Below are positions 50,711 through 61,592 of a stretch of DNA of 64,000 nucleotides, piece after piece. Made by a program: the position numbers and the translations under genes. The notes beneath the pieces were generated by a model. That model worked only from the letters and a program-made list of their open reading frames with translations. It did not search any database and was not told where the DNA came from. The first letter of the stretch is position 1. The number at the start of each line of letters is the position of its first letter. The DNA lies in contig CM073591.1 in NCBI GenBank assembly GCA_037074705.1, positions 37,986,587 through 38,050,586 on the forward strand, read 5' to 3'. The stretch comes from Zhengitettix transpicula. Taxonomy: Eukaryota; Arthropoda; Insecta; Orthoptera; Tetrigidae.

Positions 50711-51984
50711 ATTTTCAGAACAGACGTATATTTTTCATTTCCTGTATTTAACTCGCCTATTGAGGACTGTGATCTGGTAACTTATGCATCCATGTAATTT
50801 TTGACTTACAATATGTCAAATCACCAAGTGAAAAAATTTAAACAATTCATTAAAATTAAATTAAAATAATTTTTAAATGACTGAAAATAAAAAAGAGGGA
50901 CATTCATAATCGGAAATTCCATTGGGTTAGTGTATATAATTAAAACAGAATAAACATAAGTGAAAGGAGATGGTAAAAATACGGAATAAGAAATAGACGA
51001 AATTAAATTATTACAAAAGATGATAGTAGTTATATTGCCTAGAATTTATAATCAAAAATTTCTACGAGTCTACGCTGAACTAAATAAAACCATATTTTTC
51101 TCCTCCAAAGCAGAAAATCAGATTCTATATATACTCACCATTGATATTAAGTATAGTCTTTCATTCTTATTAATTACAAACATATCATATATGTTTAATT
51201 ACGTTACATTTTTCATTGCATACCATCCACGGACTCCACCGCCTGCATTTTATTGTACGTGCTCATATTTGAATTTCCACGCCTTGTTCTCCGACCCTAA
51301 GTATTCCGCCAGATCTGTCAGCAACCCTGACATAAACAATTTGGCAGGTAGTGTACCTTAAAGCCATCCTTGTTGGTCGTGGCTTGTAGCTCGTAGATCG
51401 GGCCTCATCATGCATAATTCATCCTCATTAAAGCCAACTCGCAACTTATTGGCAACGAATTCGTACCTCCGACACTTTATTTTTCCTCTCTCACCTCTAC
51501 ACCTCGCTATACAGCTTATACTTGATTTGTGAACGGCATGAAACTAAAATAATGCAAATTCAAATAAAAATGTTTCATTTGAGGCGACTTGCGGTTGAGA
51601 CTGTTTTATATCCATAACACGTCACGATAAAACTTGAGGTTTCGTAGAGAGACCGGAACTGTGACTAAAACCTACATCGGGAATTTCCTACGCAATTATG
51701 TAGTCTCTTAAATGATTTGCTGTCCCTTGAGACTTACAACCTGGTCATATGCAAATATTTTGTAACAGAAGTTTAAGGTCAGTGTACAACCAGTCACACA
51801 TTTTATTGAGAATACAATTCCTGTCGATCGGGCAGCGGGAGGCAATGCGTCATCATATTCACATTTGGTACCTAGCATTAAAATCCTGTTTTTTGAATCC
51901 TATAAGCCCAACTTGTTCATTCCGTATAGGCAAACGGTTACAAAAATTATAGATTCATATTTTATGAGGTTTTTTTTAGGTTAA
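50711..51984. other. Unassigned stretch
   Basis: No gene recognised. A 113-codon plus-strand ORF at 51,020-51,361 has no motif. The block at 51,220-51,700 is GC-richer. Confidence 0.4.
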
Positions 51985-52408
51985 CAAGCTAAATGAGGGT
52001 AATCCACATGGTGGCAACTCCCCTTTAATAGCATAGGAAGGTATTTGAAAGGGGGGATTCGGAAGGGTAGAAGAAGGTAGGCAAGGGTTAACTAGGACCC
52101 GCGGGCTATAGTTTAAGAATCCTACCCAGCATTCGCCTTAAAGTGATGCAGGGAAACCCCTATAAAAACCTGCATCAGGTAGGTCGGGCATTTGGTACTT
52201 GTCCCACGCCCTTCCGATAGTGAGAGAGGAATTTGCTGTGGGAACGCAGCATTCCCTTCTCCGTGACTCGACCAGTTTAGGAGGCAGCTGGCCGACTGTT
52301 CCAATGGGGAAAACAGTGAACAACACTTACCGTATGCCCAAAGTCTGTGACCCCGGAACATACACCTCTCAAAACATGCCGAGGTGCCTCGGCATGTGGG
52401 AACCTTAG
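51985..52408 (+). repeat. Dispersed family F1, copy 4 (longest)
   Basis: The most complete copy, about 420 bp, with all family words in order. It extends past the CCAATGGG block into a terminal region with a perfect 11-bp inverted repeat around a 2-base loop (52374-52397). It lies right after a T8 run, which may be part of the insertion site. No open frame. Confidence 0.85.
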
Positions 52409-53308
52409 TTCAAAAAAACCAGATAGATGTGAAGGCAGAGTCAGAGGTCTCTGGAAAGGTTCACCTGTGAGATAATTCTCTCGCAGTATTCCTTCCTATT
52501 TTCTGTAAGCTTTCTGAACTGTATTAATATATCTTAAGAACGATAAACAAATACGACAAATGAGAAGTATAGAAGTTTTAGAAAAATAGTAATAATATTA
52601 TTTGGTAGTTTTCCTTATTCTGAAAATAAATCACACGAGACAATAAACGAGACAAAACTTCGTTCAACATTAGTACCGCTTAGTACCTCTTACCATCTGA
52701 GTTACCCTGGTCGACTCATTGTTAGTAGAGCGGTTTCTCCGTCCATTGTATGTCTGAACGGCTCACCCCAGGGATTTAATTCAAGAACAGAGAAAATGTT
52801 TTCATAAATTGTTGGTATGGTTATACTTAGATCTATACAATTTATGGAGAAATCTCGCACCTGACACGGTAGTTCAGGTCAGGTCGACATTTTTCCATCC
52901 TGATCCTTATAACACTACTTTGTTCGTGGAGTATGATATTTGAGGGGAACAGTTGAATAGGATTTCTTACTGATTAATTAATAACAAATTAATTTATAAT
53001 GTGGAAAACATTTGATTAACCAACAATTTTCAATTTATTGTAATAAATCTTAAATTTATAACTTATCTTTAACAGACCCTTTTTATGTTTCTTCATATAG
53101 CGGCTTGGCAAAAGTCGGTGAGGCTTGTGTGATTACAAACATGATCATTATTGATGTTCATTTAGATCGTGCGCCCTCCGTGACGTACTTAAGATGGGGA
53201 CACGCAGATCGAAGTAGCAAGTGCTACAACGTGGTCTCATACAAGTAAATAAACCATAAAATAAGTAAATAGACAGGACTAAAAAGTAGAATATCTGGGA
53301 GAAAGTCT
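52409..53308. other. Unassigned stretch with a possible tRNA-like box A
   Basis: On the minus strand at about 52,694-52,716 the sequence GGGTAACTCAGATGGTAAGA resembles a polymerase III box A. No box B follows at the expected distance, so I only note it. Nothing else recognised. Confidence 0.3.
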
Positions 53309-53520
53309 CAAGCCTTTTGAGTATTGTCAAATTAATTGTGTAGTTGTGTCGCTCTAGACTCTTGTTTGTTTTACGTTTCGTAGCACCTGAAGGAAGGAAC
53401 AAAGTTTTCAGAAACGTTGTGTGGTATGTATATAATCACTTCTGTTGTCTGCATATGGATATTTTTCTCATTATTGATTTTCATTAACAGGCGTAAATTT
53501 TTCATTTCAAGTACATTTTC
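53309..53520 (+). repeat. Fold-back element P2, copy 2 (one arm)
   Basis: It matches the loop and right arm of 61,309-61,592: AAGCCTT...GTTGTGTCGCTCTA...GAAACGTTGTGTGGTAT...TATAATCACTT...TTTTCATT. The hammerhead-like signature is on the plus strand: CAC (53384-53386), CTGAAGG (53387-53393), GAAAC (53411-53415), GTT, GTG (53419-53421). Core position 9 is G instead of A, so it is probably inactive. The left arm is missing. Confidence 0.7.
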
Positions 53521-53699
53521 ATAATACATGACCCCGCAGTGTAGGTATTTTAAAACTATTTAATTAATCAGGCGTCTGCATCCAATTCCAAGTGTTAATG
53601 AATGAAAGAATAAATTTACTGATATTACACATGGGGTGGCGGTTATAAATAAGAATAAAGCTGTAAGTCAAAATTAAAATATTGTAATGCCTTGAGGGA

Positions 53700-54103
53700 A
53701 AAGCATTGTTTCAGATTAATGGTCTTGGCCGTCAGAGGAAGTTGTAATGTTTACTTAGGACAGGTCTCGAGAATTCGGAGCAATGGACGTGTGCGGATGG
53801 CCTGTCGCAAAATAAATCTTTTAAGGCAGGCATTGTTTCTGATTAATGGCCTGGACAGTTCAAGGGACAGTTTGTAATATTGTGTACTTAGGATCGGTAT
53901 TGAGGAGTCAGGGCAAGGCACATGTGCGGGGGCCTGTCACAAAATAAATCTGTTAAGGCAGGCATTGTTTCTGATAATGGCCTGGACAGTTTAAAAGACA
54001 AGTCTAAAGTAATTGAGGGTGCAGTTTTGGCGGTCTGGAGAATTTAGAACAGCGCACGTGTGAGTGAGGGTGAGAAGACAAGTCTAAAGTAATTGAGGGT
54101 GCA
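53700..54103 (+). repeat. Tandem array, 127-132 bp units, plus an 80-bp duplication
   Basis: The word GCATTGTTTC(A/T)GAT(T)AATGG opens units at 53703, 53830 and 53962. Units share GG(T/C)CTTGG or GGCCTGGACAG, ACTTAGGA, GGCCTGTC(G/A)CAAAATAAATC and AAGGCAG. After the third unit a 28-bp word starting AGACAAGTCTAAAGTAATTG occurs at 53996 and again at 54076. The array runs straight into the LTR-like segment and may be its U3 repeats. Confidence 0.85.
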
Positions 54104-54970
54104 AAGACAAATTAGACCTGTCTCGATGGTCGGCTTTGGGACAAGACAGAGTAGCGAGCTATTTTTGCTATCTAAGGAATTGCAACTGCAGAATGTATAT
54201 CTCGGGATAATGGAGGAAACTGTCATCGGGCAGTTGTGACGTAGTTTTGGAACAAAGGAAAATGGAAGGGACTGTGATATATAAGTGAGAGCGGCTTTTG
54301 AAAGAATTAGTTGAGTTTTGGAGCTAGGAGTTGGAGTGCTAGTTGTGGAGGCGTACGGCGAGCACCGAGAATGGAGAAATTTTGCAGCCTGCGAGAGAAA
54401 TAGCAAAATTATTCAACTATAAACATTTTTGTATGCAGAAGTCTAATCTGTTGTAATATCAAAATTTGACCACTGTCTTCGATGGTAGGAGACCAGGACA
54501 CTGCACCCAGCGTCGAGTAGTTTTCACCACGAGAAAGTGAGATGTCCTTCCCAAACGGAGAACCAGCTTTCATCCAACCAACAGTGTGTGTTACAGTCAG
54601 TGTTTAAACGTCAAGTATATAAAGTGTGTGTGTACGAACGAGCCAAATTTTCCTGAGTAATCGTAAGTTGAAATTTCATGGTATTAATATGTGTAAACGG
54701 AATTAAAAGATACAGTCAGATATCGTTCTTTACTTTTTTGGTAATAAAATAAACTCTTTTAAATTTAAAATCAATCTGGTAGAATAAGTTTGTCAATAAT
54801 TAATTTCGTCTATACGAATAAATATGTCCTTTTAAATTAAATGTAAATGTTATGTTCTTTGATTAGTTAAATGTTCTGTCCGTTATCAAACCCAGTAAAG
54901 ACCTTTGAGAGAATGAGATATGTTTTTTTTTTATTAAACTTGTATAGTTGTTTCAAGTTTTGTTAAATAA
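54104..54970 (+). mobile_element. LTR-like segment B
   Basis: A TATATAAG box (54278-54285) is followed about 30 bp later by an initiator-like TTAGTTG. Further right (54,655-54,930) come blocks shared with segment A at 4,062-4,270: GTAAACGGAATTAAAAGATA, GTCAGATATCGTT and ATCAAACCCAGTAAAGACC. With the upstream tandem array this resembles a solo LTR (U3 with repeats, TATA, R/U5). No primer-binding site or coding sequence follows, and I could not locate terminal TG...CA ends or a target duplication. Confidence 0.35.
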
Positions 54971-56814
54971 ATTTTGTTTGTTATAAAGTCTATAATTTTG
55001 CATTTAAAAGCCAATCAAATTTAATTTTTACAATATCTTCCCTGAAAATTAAAGTTTTCAATCGCTGTCTATACTCACATTGCGCCATTGAAATTTTAGC
55101 ACATATTTATTATATACATCACTTCACCTCACTCCACAGTCATATTTATTTTTAAAACTACATATTTGGTCATGAAATATTTATTCCACTGGAATATTAC
55201 TTGACTAATATTCCATACTCTATTTTTATCATATCTGCATTTCAGGCTCTTGCTGTTCTTAGATAAAGTCTTTAGTACTTCTGCTGGAGAAACGCTCCAG
55301 AGTACTGGGCATCTTTCATGGAATGTATGTCTATTTGTCAATTCCAATACTTTATGGTAGTTTTCTTAGTATGAATGTTTCAAGCAGTTGTTCAATACTT
55401 GAATAACTGTTTCTGATATCTTTTCTGATTCTGAAATCAGAATATATCTTGCGAGTGCTCTTAATCGATCAGTGTCAAATTTAGCCCTTCGATCGGGGCC
55501 CCTCAGACAGCCGCAGCAGGTGCGACATTGTACGAGGCACGTCAGCTGCGGACAGGTGGATCTCTTCAGCTCAGACACAAGGAGAAGGAAAGAGAGACTC
55601 GTGCTTTCCATATGGGCAGAGCTCATTTTTGTGCGGTAAATTCGGTCGGGTCGTTGTAGCAGAGGCAGCTGAGAGGAGCAATGACTCACTTCCTGTTCAT
55701 TGAGAGCGCTGGGTTTATCTGACGGCAGCCAATGACTGACTAGGCCACCACGTCATCGACAATTATGTCAGAATCACAATTAGGGGGCCCACGCTTCCAA
55801 TAACCGAGGCACACACCACACTTCGCCCTGCCAAATCCGTCGGACAAGTGATCGCTGCATCTAAATGACAAAAACACCCGCAGAAAACAAGTAATCAGGT
55901 GCTGAATTTTGTCCGTCGTGATTGTTGTCGTGGCGTTGAAACGTTATTGTTGAATAGCTGCAACAAGTGCCGTCTCCAGGAAATCTGGCCATTATCAACC
56001 ATGAAGGTACTACTCAAATTGAGAATATATGCTCCAAAAATACCAAGTAGCCTTCTCTTCAATTTTAATAGGACAATCCTCTGGAGTATTAATCGTACCA
56101 TAGTTAAATTACCATTTTACGAGAATATGCTCTCCTGAAACCGATAAATCATTGAATATATTCGTCAAGGAAGAAAGGAGATCATACAAATTTCACCATG
56201 CAATCCATCGTTATAGATCTCCTTAGTTTTGAACTGTAAACAAAATTGAAAACCTTATTGCAAAGTCGAATAATTACCCGATTAATTTTTCGGTGTTGGT
56301 ATTGATATTCAGTGGTTCAATTCATTGCCGCTATTATCAGTTAATTTTGTTTGACTTCCTAAATATTTCCTCCTATGTAACTGTCATTCCACAACCACAG
56401 CCGATTATTGACGCAATTCATCATTAGTATGAATAAACTCACTCAACGGCGTTAAATTTAATTCAGAGGCTCGATCTAGAGCTACGAACACAGCTATTTC
56501 CGGGGCGATTCGGCCTTTGCTTGCTTTTGCCAGTCCCATACCAGGTATATTCTCTATCCTACTAATTTAAGCTGTTGTAAAGACGTTAACGACAATTTAT
56601 GAATGATAATTAAACGGACGTTTTCGGATCCATATAAATCTATACGTGATTAACGATAAACGGGAGAATTATTTTAAATACAAGTTAATTCAAGGTCATT
56701 AATTTAGTTTCCATAGTTTCATAGATTAATTGCGTTTGTTTGACTTTGATATAATTGTTGGTCAAATGTAATTCCATGAAACATGGTTATCCAAATATTC
56801 TCTTGATTTGGTAA
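54971..56814. other. Unassigned stretch with a GC-rich island at 55.49-55.83 kb
   Basis: The island contains GC-rich words (GGGGCCC, CTGCGGACAGGTGG) and a 107-codon minus-strand frame without motifs. It may be a regulatory element or part of an exon; nothing decides this. The remainder is AT-rich with no recognised features. Confidence 0.35.
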
Positions 56815-57152
56815 GAATTGGCCGCTGTTTCCATTGGAGCAGTCGGCCAGCTGCCTCCTAAATTGGTCGAGGCATGGAGAAGGGTATCTGCTTCCCCACA
56901 GCAAAACACTCTCCCGCCATTGGAAGGGCGTGGGACAAGTACCCAATGCCCGACCTACCTGATGCAAGTTTTTTAGGGTTTTCCCTGCATCACTTTTAGA
57001 CGAATTCTGGGTAGAATCCTTCAACTACACCCTTCGGGTCCTACTTAACCGTTGGCTACCTTGCTTTACCCTTCCGCATCCCTCCTTTCAAATTCAATCC
57101 TATGCTATTGAAGTGGAGTTTCCACCACGTGGATTACCCTTATGTACCCTGT
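56815..57152 (-). repeat. Dispersed family F1, copy 5 (inverted)
   Basis: Reverse-orientation copy: reading the minus strand gives ATAAGGGTAATCCACGTGGT, ATAGCATAGGATTGAATTTG, GCATCAGGTAGGTCGGGCAT, TTGTCCCACGCCCTTCCAAT and the CAATGGAAACAG end. It is more diverged than copies 1-4. Confidence 0.85.
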
Positions 57153-59574
57153 TCCTCCCCAAAAAATTCCGTGATCTCTTCCGTGTGTATATAAAAGCAT
57201 TTATTTGTATTATAGTTCAACGATTATAAGGAACAGTATCATTAGATATGGTATCATCCAAGATATTCTCATCAGCTAAAGTTTAAGTGGATTTTATTAA
57301 AGGACACACTATAGGGCTGAAAATGCAATCGACGCTTTTGACCAGAGAGTGATGGCAACATGTTTAAGATCCAATCGTAAACGTTAAACTTATTTCTATT
57401 TAATAGGTCGGTGTCGCATCTTCACAAAAATCGGCCTTCCCAAGATAACAATGCAGCACCATATCTGGAGCAAAGTGCGGATCGCGTGTGTTCGGTTTTT
57501 GAAGAGGAGATGGAGGAATTAGCACGGCAGGACGTCATAAATGAAGGCGGAAGCAAAAAGCTGCGGACGGCCACTCCATCTTCTTCCGTCGACAGCCGCT
57601 CCATCAATCCGGCACGCCTTTGCCTTCGCCTTCGCCTCCTTATCGCTCCACCTGCCTCCGCCATTCTTGCGACAATCACGCTAATATCACTGGCTACAAC
57701 AATGCTACGGTCATTGCAGTAGAAAAATTAGTGCTCCAGCTGACTTGAGCTTGAGGCCGCATCAACCGTCTACCATTTCTGCTTGTCATCTCTTCTTCAA
57801 TTCAATAACACCTCCTATTCAGTTGTTGATAAGCTGAATAGGGTTGAGCTGTGCCTCATGAAAAGATCTGATTAGTAAAATATTGCTGAGTAAAAATAAT
57901 TTAGGACCATCCGCTTTTGGGCCTTTATGATTCATTTGATTTTACATCACATTGTCTGTTGGACTATTGCCTCTCACCACATTCTTTTGATTGACTCCTC
58001 GATAAAATCTTTGCATTATATTACCAAATTTACTAAAAACAATTTTGAATAAACACAACCACAGAAAATCAACTTTGACGATCATCCCGTCAACCAGAGA
58101 GATGCGGAACCCAACCAACATCGTTTCCGTTTAAGTTCCGGAGATATCCACGACACCAATATGACTACCTGTCACCAGGAAAACACAGTAACCAGCGTCT
58201 TCCAATTTTTCACATCATAGAAGTCATCCTCGTCTAAGTGCGATATTTGCACTTTAGTTTTTTTATTACTTTCAATTTCCCACCCACACTTTAGAAGCTA
58301 CGTAAGAGAATTTTTTTTGCTCTCCAGAGTTACGCTCATTTCAAATTTAATTTAAGTTTTATATGAATAATAAAATTTAATTTCAGTCATTTTACAATTA
58401 CATTATTTAAAATCAATTTTTTTTATTTAATAATTTAAAAACCTGTAAGAATCTAAAGTGGACGAAACTAAACCTTCCTAGTAACTTCGATTGATAAGAG
58501 GACACCAAATACACCTTATAGATACAGGCTTTCAGTACCTATTCGAGACTTACATAAAAAAGCCAGTATTTATTCTCCAAAACTTCTATTACGGCATTGC
58601 CAATAGTTTTCAGGTTGAAATAAAAATCTGATTAGTGAATATCAAGACATGTCGTTTTCAGCCGAAGAAATATAGTTAAATCCTGTTCAAAATGAATGAT
58701 ATAATAATGGATATTACCATGGCGCATCAAGCTGATGGGCGTTGAATTGCTGCACGGATGATCGCCAAAGTAAATACTGAGGCGATGATCAAAAGCTGAT
58801 CGAGTCAGAATGGTTCTTAACCGAAGTATTAGTTTTGTCCTTCTCCTCGAAGCTCTCCTTGTGTCTCTCAGAATTAAATTGGTCGTTCCAGCGTTTGCGC
58901 GCCATTCCACTTTGGTCGGGCCCCTAAATACACACATTTAGAAGCAAAATGCCAGTCATTATCTTGGCTTGGATCCCTTCAGAAACCAGGTCTTTTCTTC
59001 GAAACGTCTAAATATAGCCCTGGCGCTCCAGTAATGGATCGCCTTTTGATAGTCAGAGGGAGAGAGAGAGAGAGAAAGCGCTATTAGGGCCAGCGATATT
59101 CAGTCAGTATAGATTCTTCGAGGAGAAAGCAGCTGCAGGTGGTGGAAGGGGGGACTAATATCGGAAACGTCCGATCGAAGACTTCGACATTATTATTAAC
59201 CCTGTGGAGACTCCGGTACCAGCCGGCGTAAGCATGTCTCGCTCTTTGCTGATGAATTATTGTAATGAACCCGCTCTCTATCTCTCTTTCCTTGTCAATC
59301 GAACAGCTTTCGTGCAAGTCGAAGATTGCGGGTTAATCTCCAACGGTTGAGCTTTAAAGGAGAAAAACATTTCCTTCATGAAGGCAAATTTCCCTCCAGA
59401 CTTCCTCCCTTCACCCCACCGCCCACCTCGCCCGCATTGGTATGGTAAGGTAAACTGGGACGGGGGTTGGAAGGTTGCGATGTCAGATTGGAAAGAGGAG
59501 GGGGAAAACTCCCGTCATTAAACAAATTGCAATCAATACAAAACTTGACGTCTAATTCGTTATAGCCTCCCGCG
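57153..59574. other. Unassigned stretch
   Basis: A 103-codon plus-strand frame at 57,411-57,722 in a GC-richer block begins with a plausible hydrophilic segment (EEEMEELARQDV) but has no known domain, and a minus-strand frame overlaps it. I do not call a gene. The rest is AT-rich, with a GA run at 59,059-59,075. Confidence 0.35.
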
Positions 59575-59720
59575 GGGGTGAGGAGGGGCGAGCGAGTCTG
59601 TCTTTCGCATGCAAATTACAGGGGCCCATATTTCTCCAGCCGATAGCAATTGAAGGTTTCGTTGAAGCAATTCCGAAAGTTTTTCTCTTCCACGGAGCAG
59701 AGAGTCAGAGAAGGGAAAAC
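59575..59720. promoter_or_regulatory. GC-rich block with octamer word
   Basis: ATGCAAAT (59609-59616), the POU octamer, sits in GC-rich, CpG-containing sequence (CCCGCGGGGG at 59,570) without an open frame. Candidate regulatory element; the single word is weak evidence. Confidence 0.2.
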
Positions 59721-60539
59721 TTTTCCATGTGCTGGCAGTGGTTGTTGTTTAGCGAGGATAACTACCGTCGTAAACGTCGGTTGAAATGTTTCCATACTTT
59801 AATAGACCTGTAATATTTCAGCCGCAAATTTGAATCGAGTTCTCCTGAAGAATAGTTCTAAAGTCGTAAATAACTAACTGGTTCTCTTCCTAAATCGGGG
59901 CGAACGGAATTGCATGTCTGCCACTGGGTAAGAACTTTTGGCACACACGCTCTCATCAAAATAATGAAACACTTATAGTCTTCTCAACAAATACTCCTGA
60001 TCAACTTACAATCTGAGGATGCGATTTAAGTTACAAATTCTGCTGAGAAATACTAGTCCATTCACTTCTAATGATATCCGGTTTCAGTTGTGCTTCATTT
60101 CTCATGCATGCACCCAGTCAACTATTGTCTTCCATGTATTGGGAAACTTTAATACAATTTTCTTAATATCCGTGTTACATCTCTAAAGTAGCTGTACTCT
60201 TAAACGCTCATTAAATAGCTAAACAGAATTCAGAAGTCAAGGCTTAGGCCAGGCGACCGACGCAATTTAATTTCTAGGTTATAAACGGAGCCAGGTCAGA
60301 TACAGGGATGAACTTTTATGACATCTCAGAGGAATGTGTTTACAATATTCTGCCAAGGCCACACTCCAAAAGCAACCGTAGTTCGTTGGAAAATTACGTT
60401 TGAATAAGAAAGTTACGTTTCTTCGGTCCAGGACAGCTACTACGACAACACCAGTCAGGTTTTCCTCGTCCTTGCCGCAGTAGAACGGACTGAAATATTA
60501 TAAGAGAGCAACGGCTTTCCCGGTGAATCTTTTATACAT
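59721..60539. other. Unassigned stretch
   Basis: No gene, RNA or repeat recognised. Confidence 0.5.
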
Positions 60540-60689
60540 GAAATTCTCGGGTCTCAACCCCGGGCCAATTCTTTGTTGAATAACAACGTTTCGACGGCAC
60601 AGTTAACCTGATGACGACGGCGGAGCTTGCCGCCGAAACGTTGTTATTCAACAAACAATTGGCCCGGATTGAGACCCGAGAATTTTATC
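60540..60689. repeat. Large near-perfect hairpin (Penelope-type terminus)
   Basis: Arms of about 54 bp: left 60,540-60,593 (AATTCTCGGGTCTCAA...CAACGTTTCG), right 60,634-60,689 (the reverse complement, with only three or four differences including one indel). The loop of about 40 bases contains CTGATGA. The arm similarity implies a recent origin or strong constraint. Confidence 0.9.
60604..60646 (+). ncRNA. Hammerhead-ribozyme-like motif, minimal stem III
   Basis: CTGATGA (60608-60614) and GAAA (60635-60638) form the two conserved core strands. Between them GGCGG (60619-60623) pairs with CCGCC (60630-60634) as stem II, with four extra bases (CGAC) at its base. GAAA is followed by C and GTT (60640-60642), an acceptable cleavage triplet. 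Stem I is TAAC (60604-60607) with GTTA (60643-60646), directly flanking the core on both sides. Stem III would be only the ACGT self-complement, as in dimer-active hammerheads of Penelope-like elements. The extra bases in stem II may lower or abolish activity. The long flanking hairpin offers an alternative fold. Confidence 0.45.
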
Positions 60690-60875
60690 TGAAATAATAT
60701 AGTTCCTTTTCGTAAAAACCATTGAGAATTATTAATTTTTAAAATCAAACATTTATCTTTTTATTCTTATTTTTTTTTGTCATAAGTGGATATTATATTT
60801 GTTCTGTTTAATACAACTTTCTGTTTTTCTGTTTGTGAACAATTGAGGAAAATTAGTACAAACATATAAAACTTG

Positions 60876-61209
60876 AATAACCCTCAAGATATAGACGAAG
60901 TTCGTCGTCTTCTTTCAGAAGATGATAATTATGACAGACGACGATACTGAAGAATCACCAGATGAATCAGAAACGCAAGATATTTTAGGAACTAGGTCTG
61001 ATGACTCGGACACGGGCCATGAAACTGACGAACTTGATTTAGAAAATACTGCGGTCCATGTTTCAAGGAAACTAACAAACAATGTAAAACCCAATATTGT
61101 TGTGAAACGTGAAAGTCTTTTGTGTTTGCTAAGAATGCCTTGCCAAAATTACAAAAAAAAAACATTGAAACAGACTCTGATTAATGTATTTATTTTACCA
61201 AAAATGTAA
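60876..61209 (+). pseudogene. piggyBac-like transposase N-terminal remnant
   Basis: Two overlapping plus-strand frames read NNPQDIDEVRRLLSEDDNYD (from 60,876) and, after a +1 shift, an acidic Ser/Asp/Glu-rich stretch with DDSDTGHETDELDLEN (within the frame 60,922-61,209). A short (I/V)RRLL.EDD-type opening followed by an acidic DSDTEHE-like region is typical of the N terminus of piggyBac-family transposases and their domesticated relatives. The catalytic DDD core is absent. The end of the frame (CLLRMPCQNYKKK) has two cysteines that might derive from the family's C-terminal Cys-rich domain, which would imply an internal deletion, but this is speculative. It lies between two fold-back elements. 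Another acidic protein fragment is possible. Confidence 0.4.
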
Positions 61210-61308
61210 TTATTTAGATTATATTATTATGTATAGAAATATTATTTATGAGTATTTCATAAGCAGATTCACAAAAGTCCATTACTTTAAATATATCAAT
61301 AAAAATTA

Positions 61309-61592
61309 ATAATGCATAAGAAAGATAGCCAATTCAGACAAAAGGATAATAACATAAATACCTCACAACGTTTCTGGGATCCATGTTCCTTTCGTCAGGT
61401 GCTATGAAGAGCCTTGACACCTGTCAAAGCTCAAAAACCTCAAGCCTTCTGGGTTTTGTCGACGGACAAGTGCAGTTGTGTCGCTCTAAGCTCTTCTTAG
61501 CACGTTTCTGGGGCAAGGATCCCAGAAACCATTGTGTGGTATTTATATTATCACTTTTTTGTCTTAATTGGCTACCGTTCTTATTCATTATT
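61309..61592. repeat. Fold-back element P2, copy 3 (complete)
   Basis: Inverted arms of about 75 bp: left about 61,309-61,382, right about 61,517-61,592, sharing ATAAGAA...AGCCAATT(C/A)AGACAAAA...ATAATA...AAATACC(T/A)CACAA and TTTCTGGGATCC. On the minus strand the left arm/loop gives CAC, CTGACGA (61398-61392; intact core since position 7 is free), 17 bases with a possible GGA/TCC stem, GAAAC (61374-61370), GTT and GTG, with CAC/GTG as stem I. Confidence 0.8.

Noticed and set aside
52694..52716. Box-A-like sequence on the minus strand
   Set aside because: No matching box B within 30-60 bases, so it is not enough for a tRNA or SINE call.
55366..55689. 107-codon minus-strand ORF in a GC-rich island
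   Set aside because: No domain recognised; the composition alone explains the open frame.
57411..57722. 103-codon ORF with a hydrophilic N-terminal part
   Set aside because: It overlaps a minus-strand frame in GC-richer DNA with few stops, and the second half is low-complexity Leu/Ala/Arg. No domain is visible.
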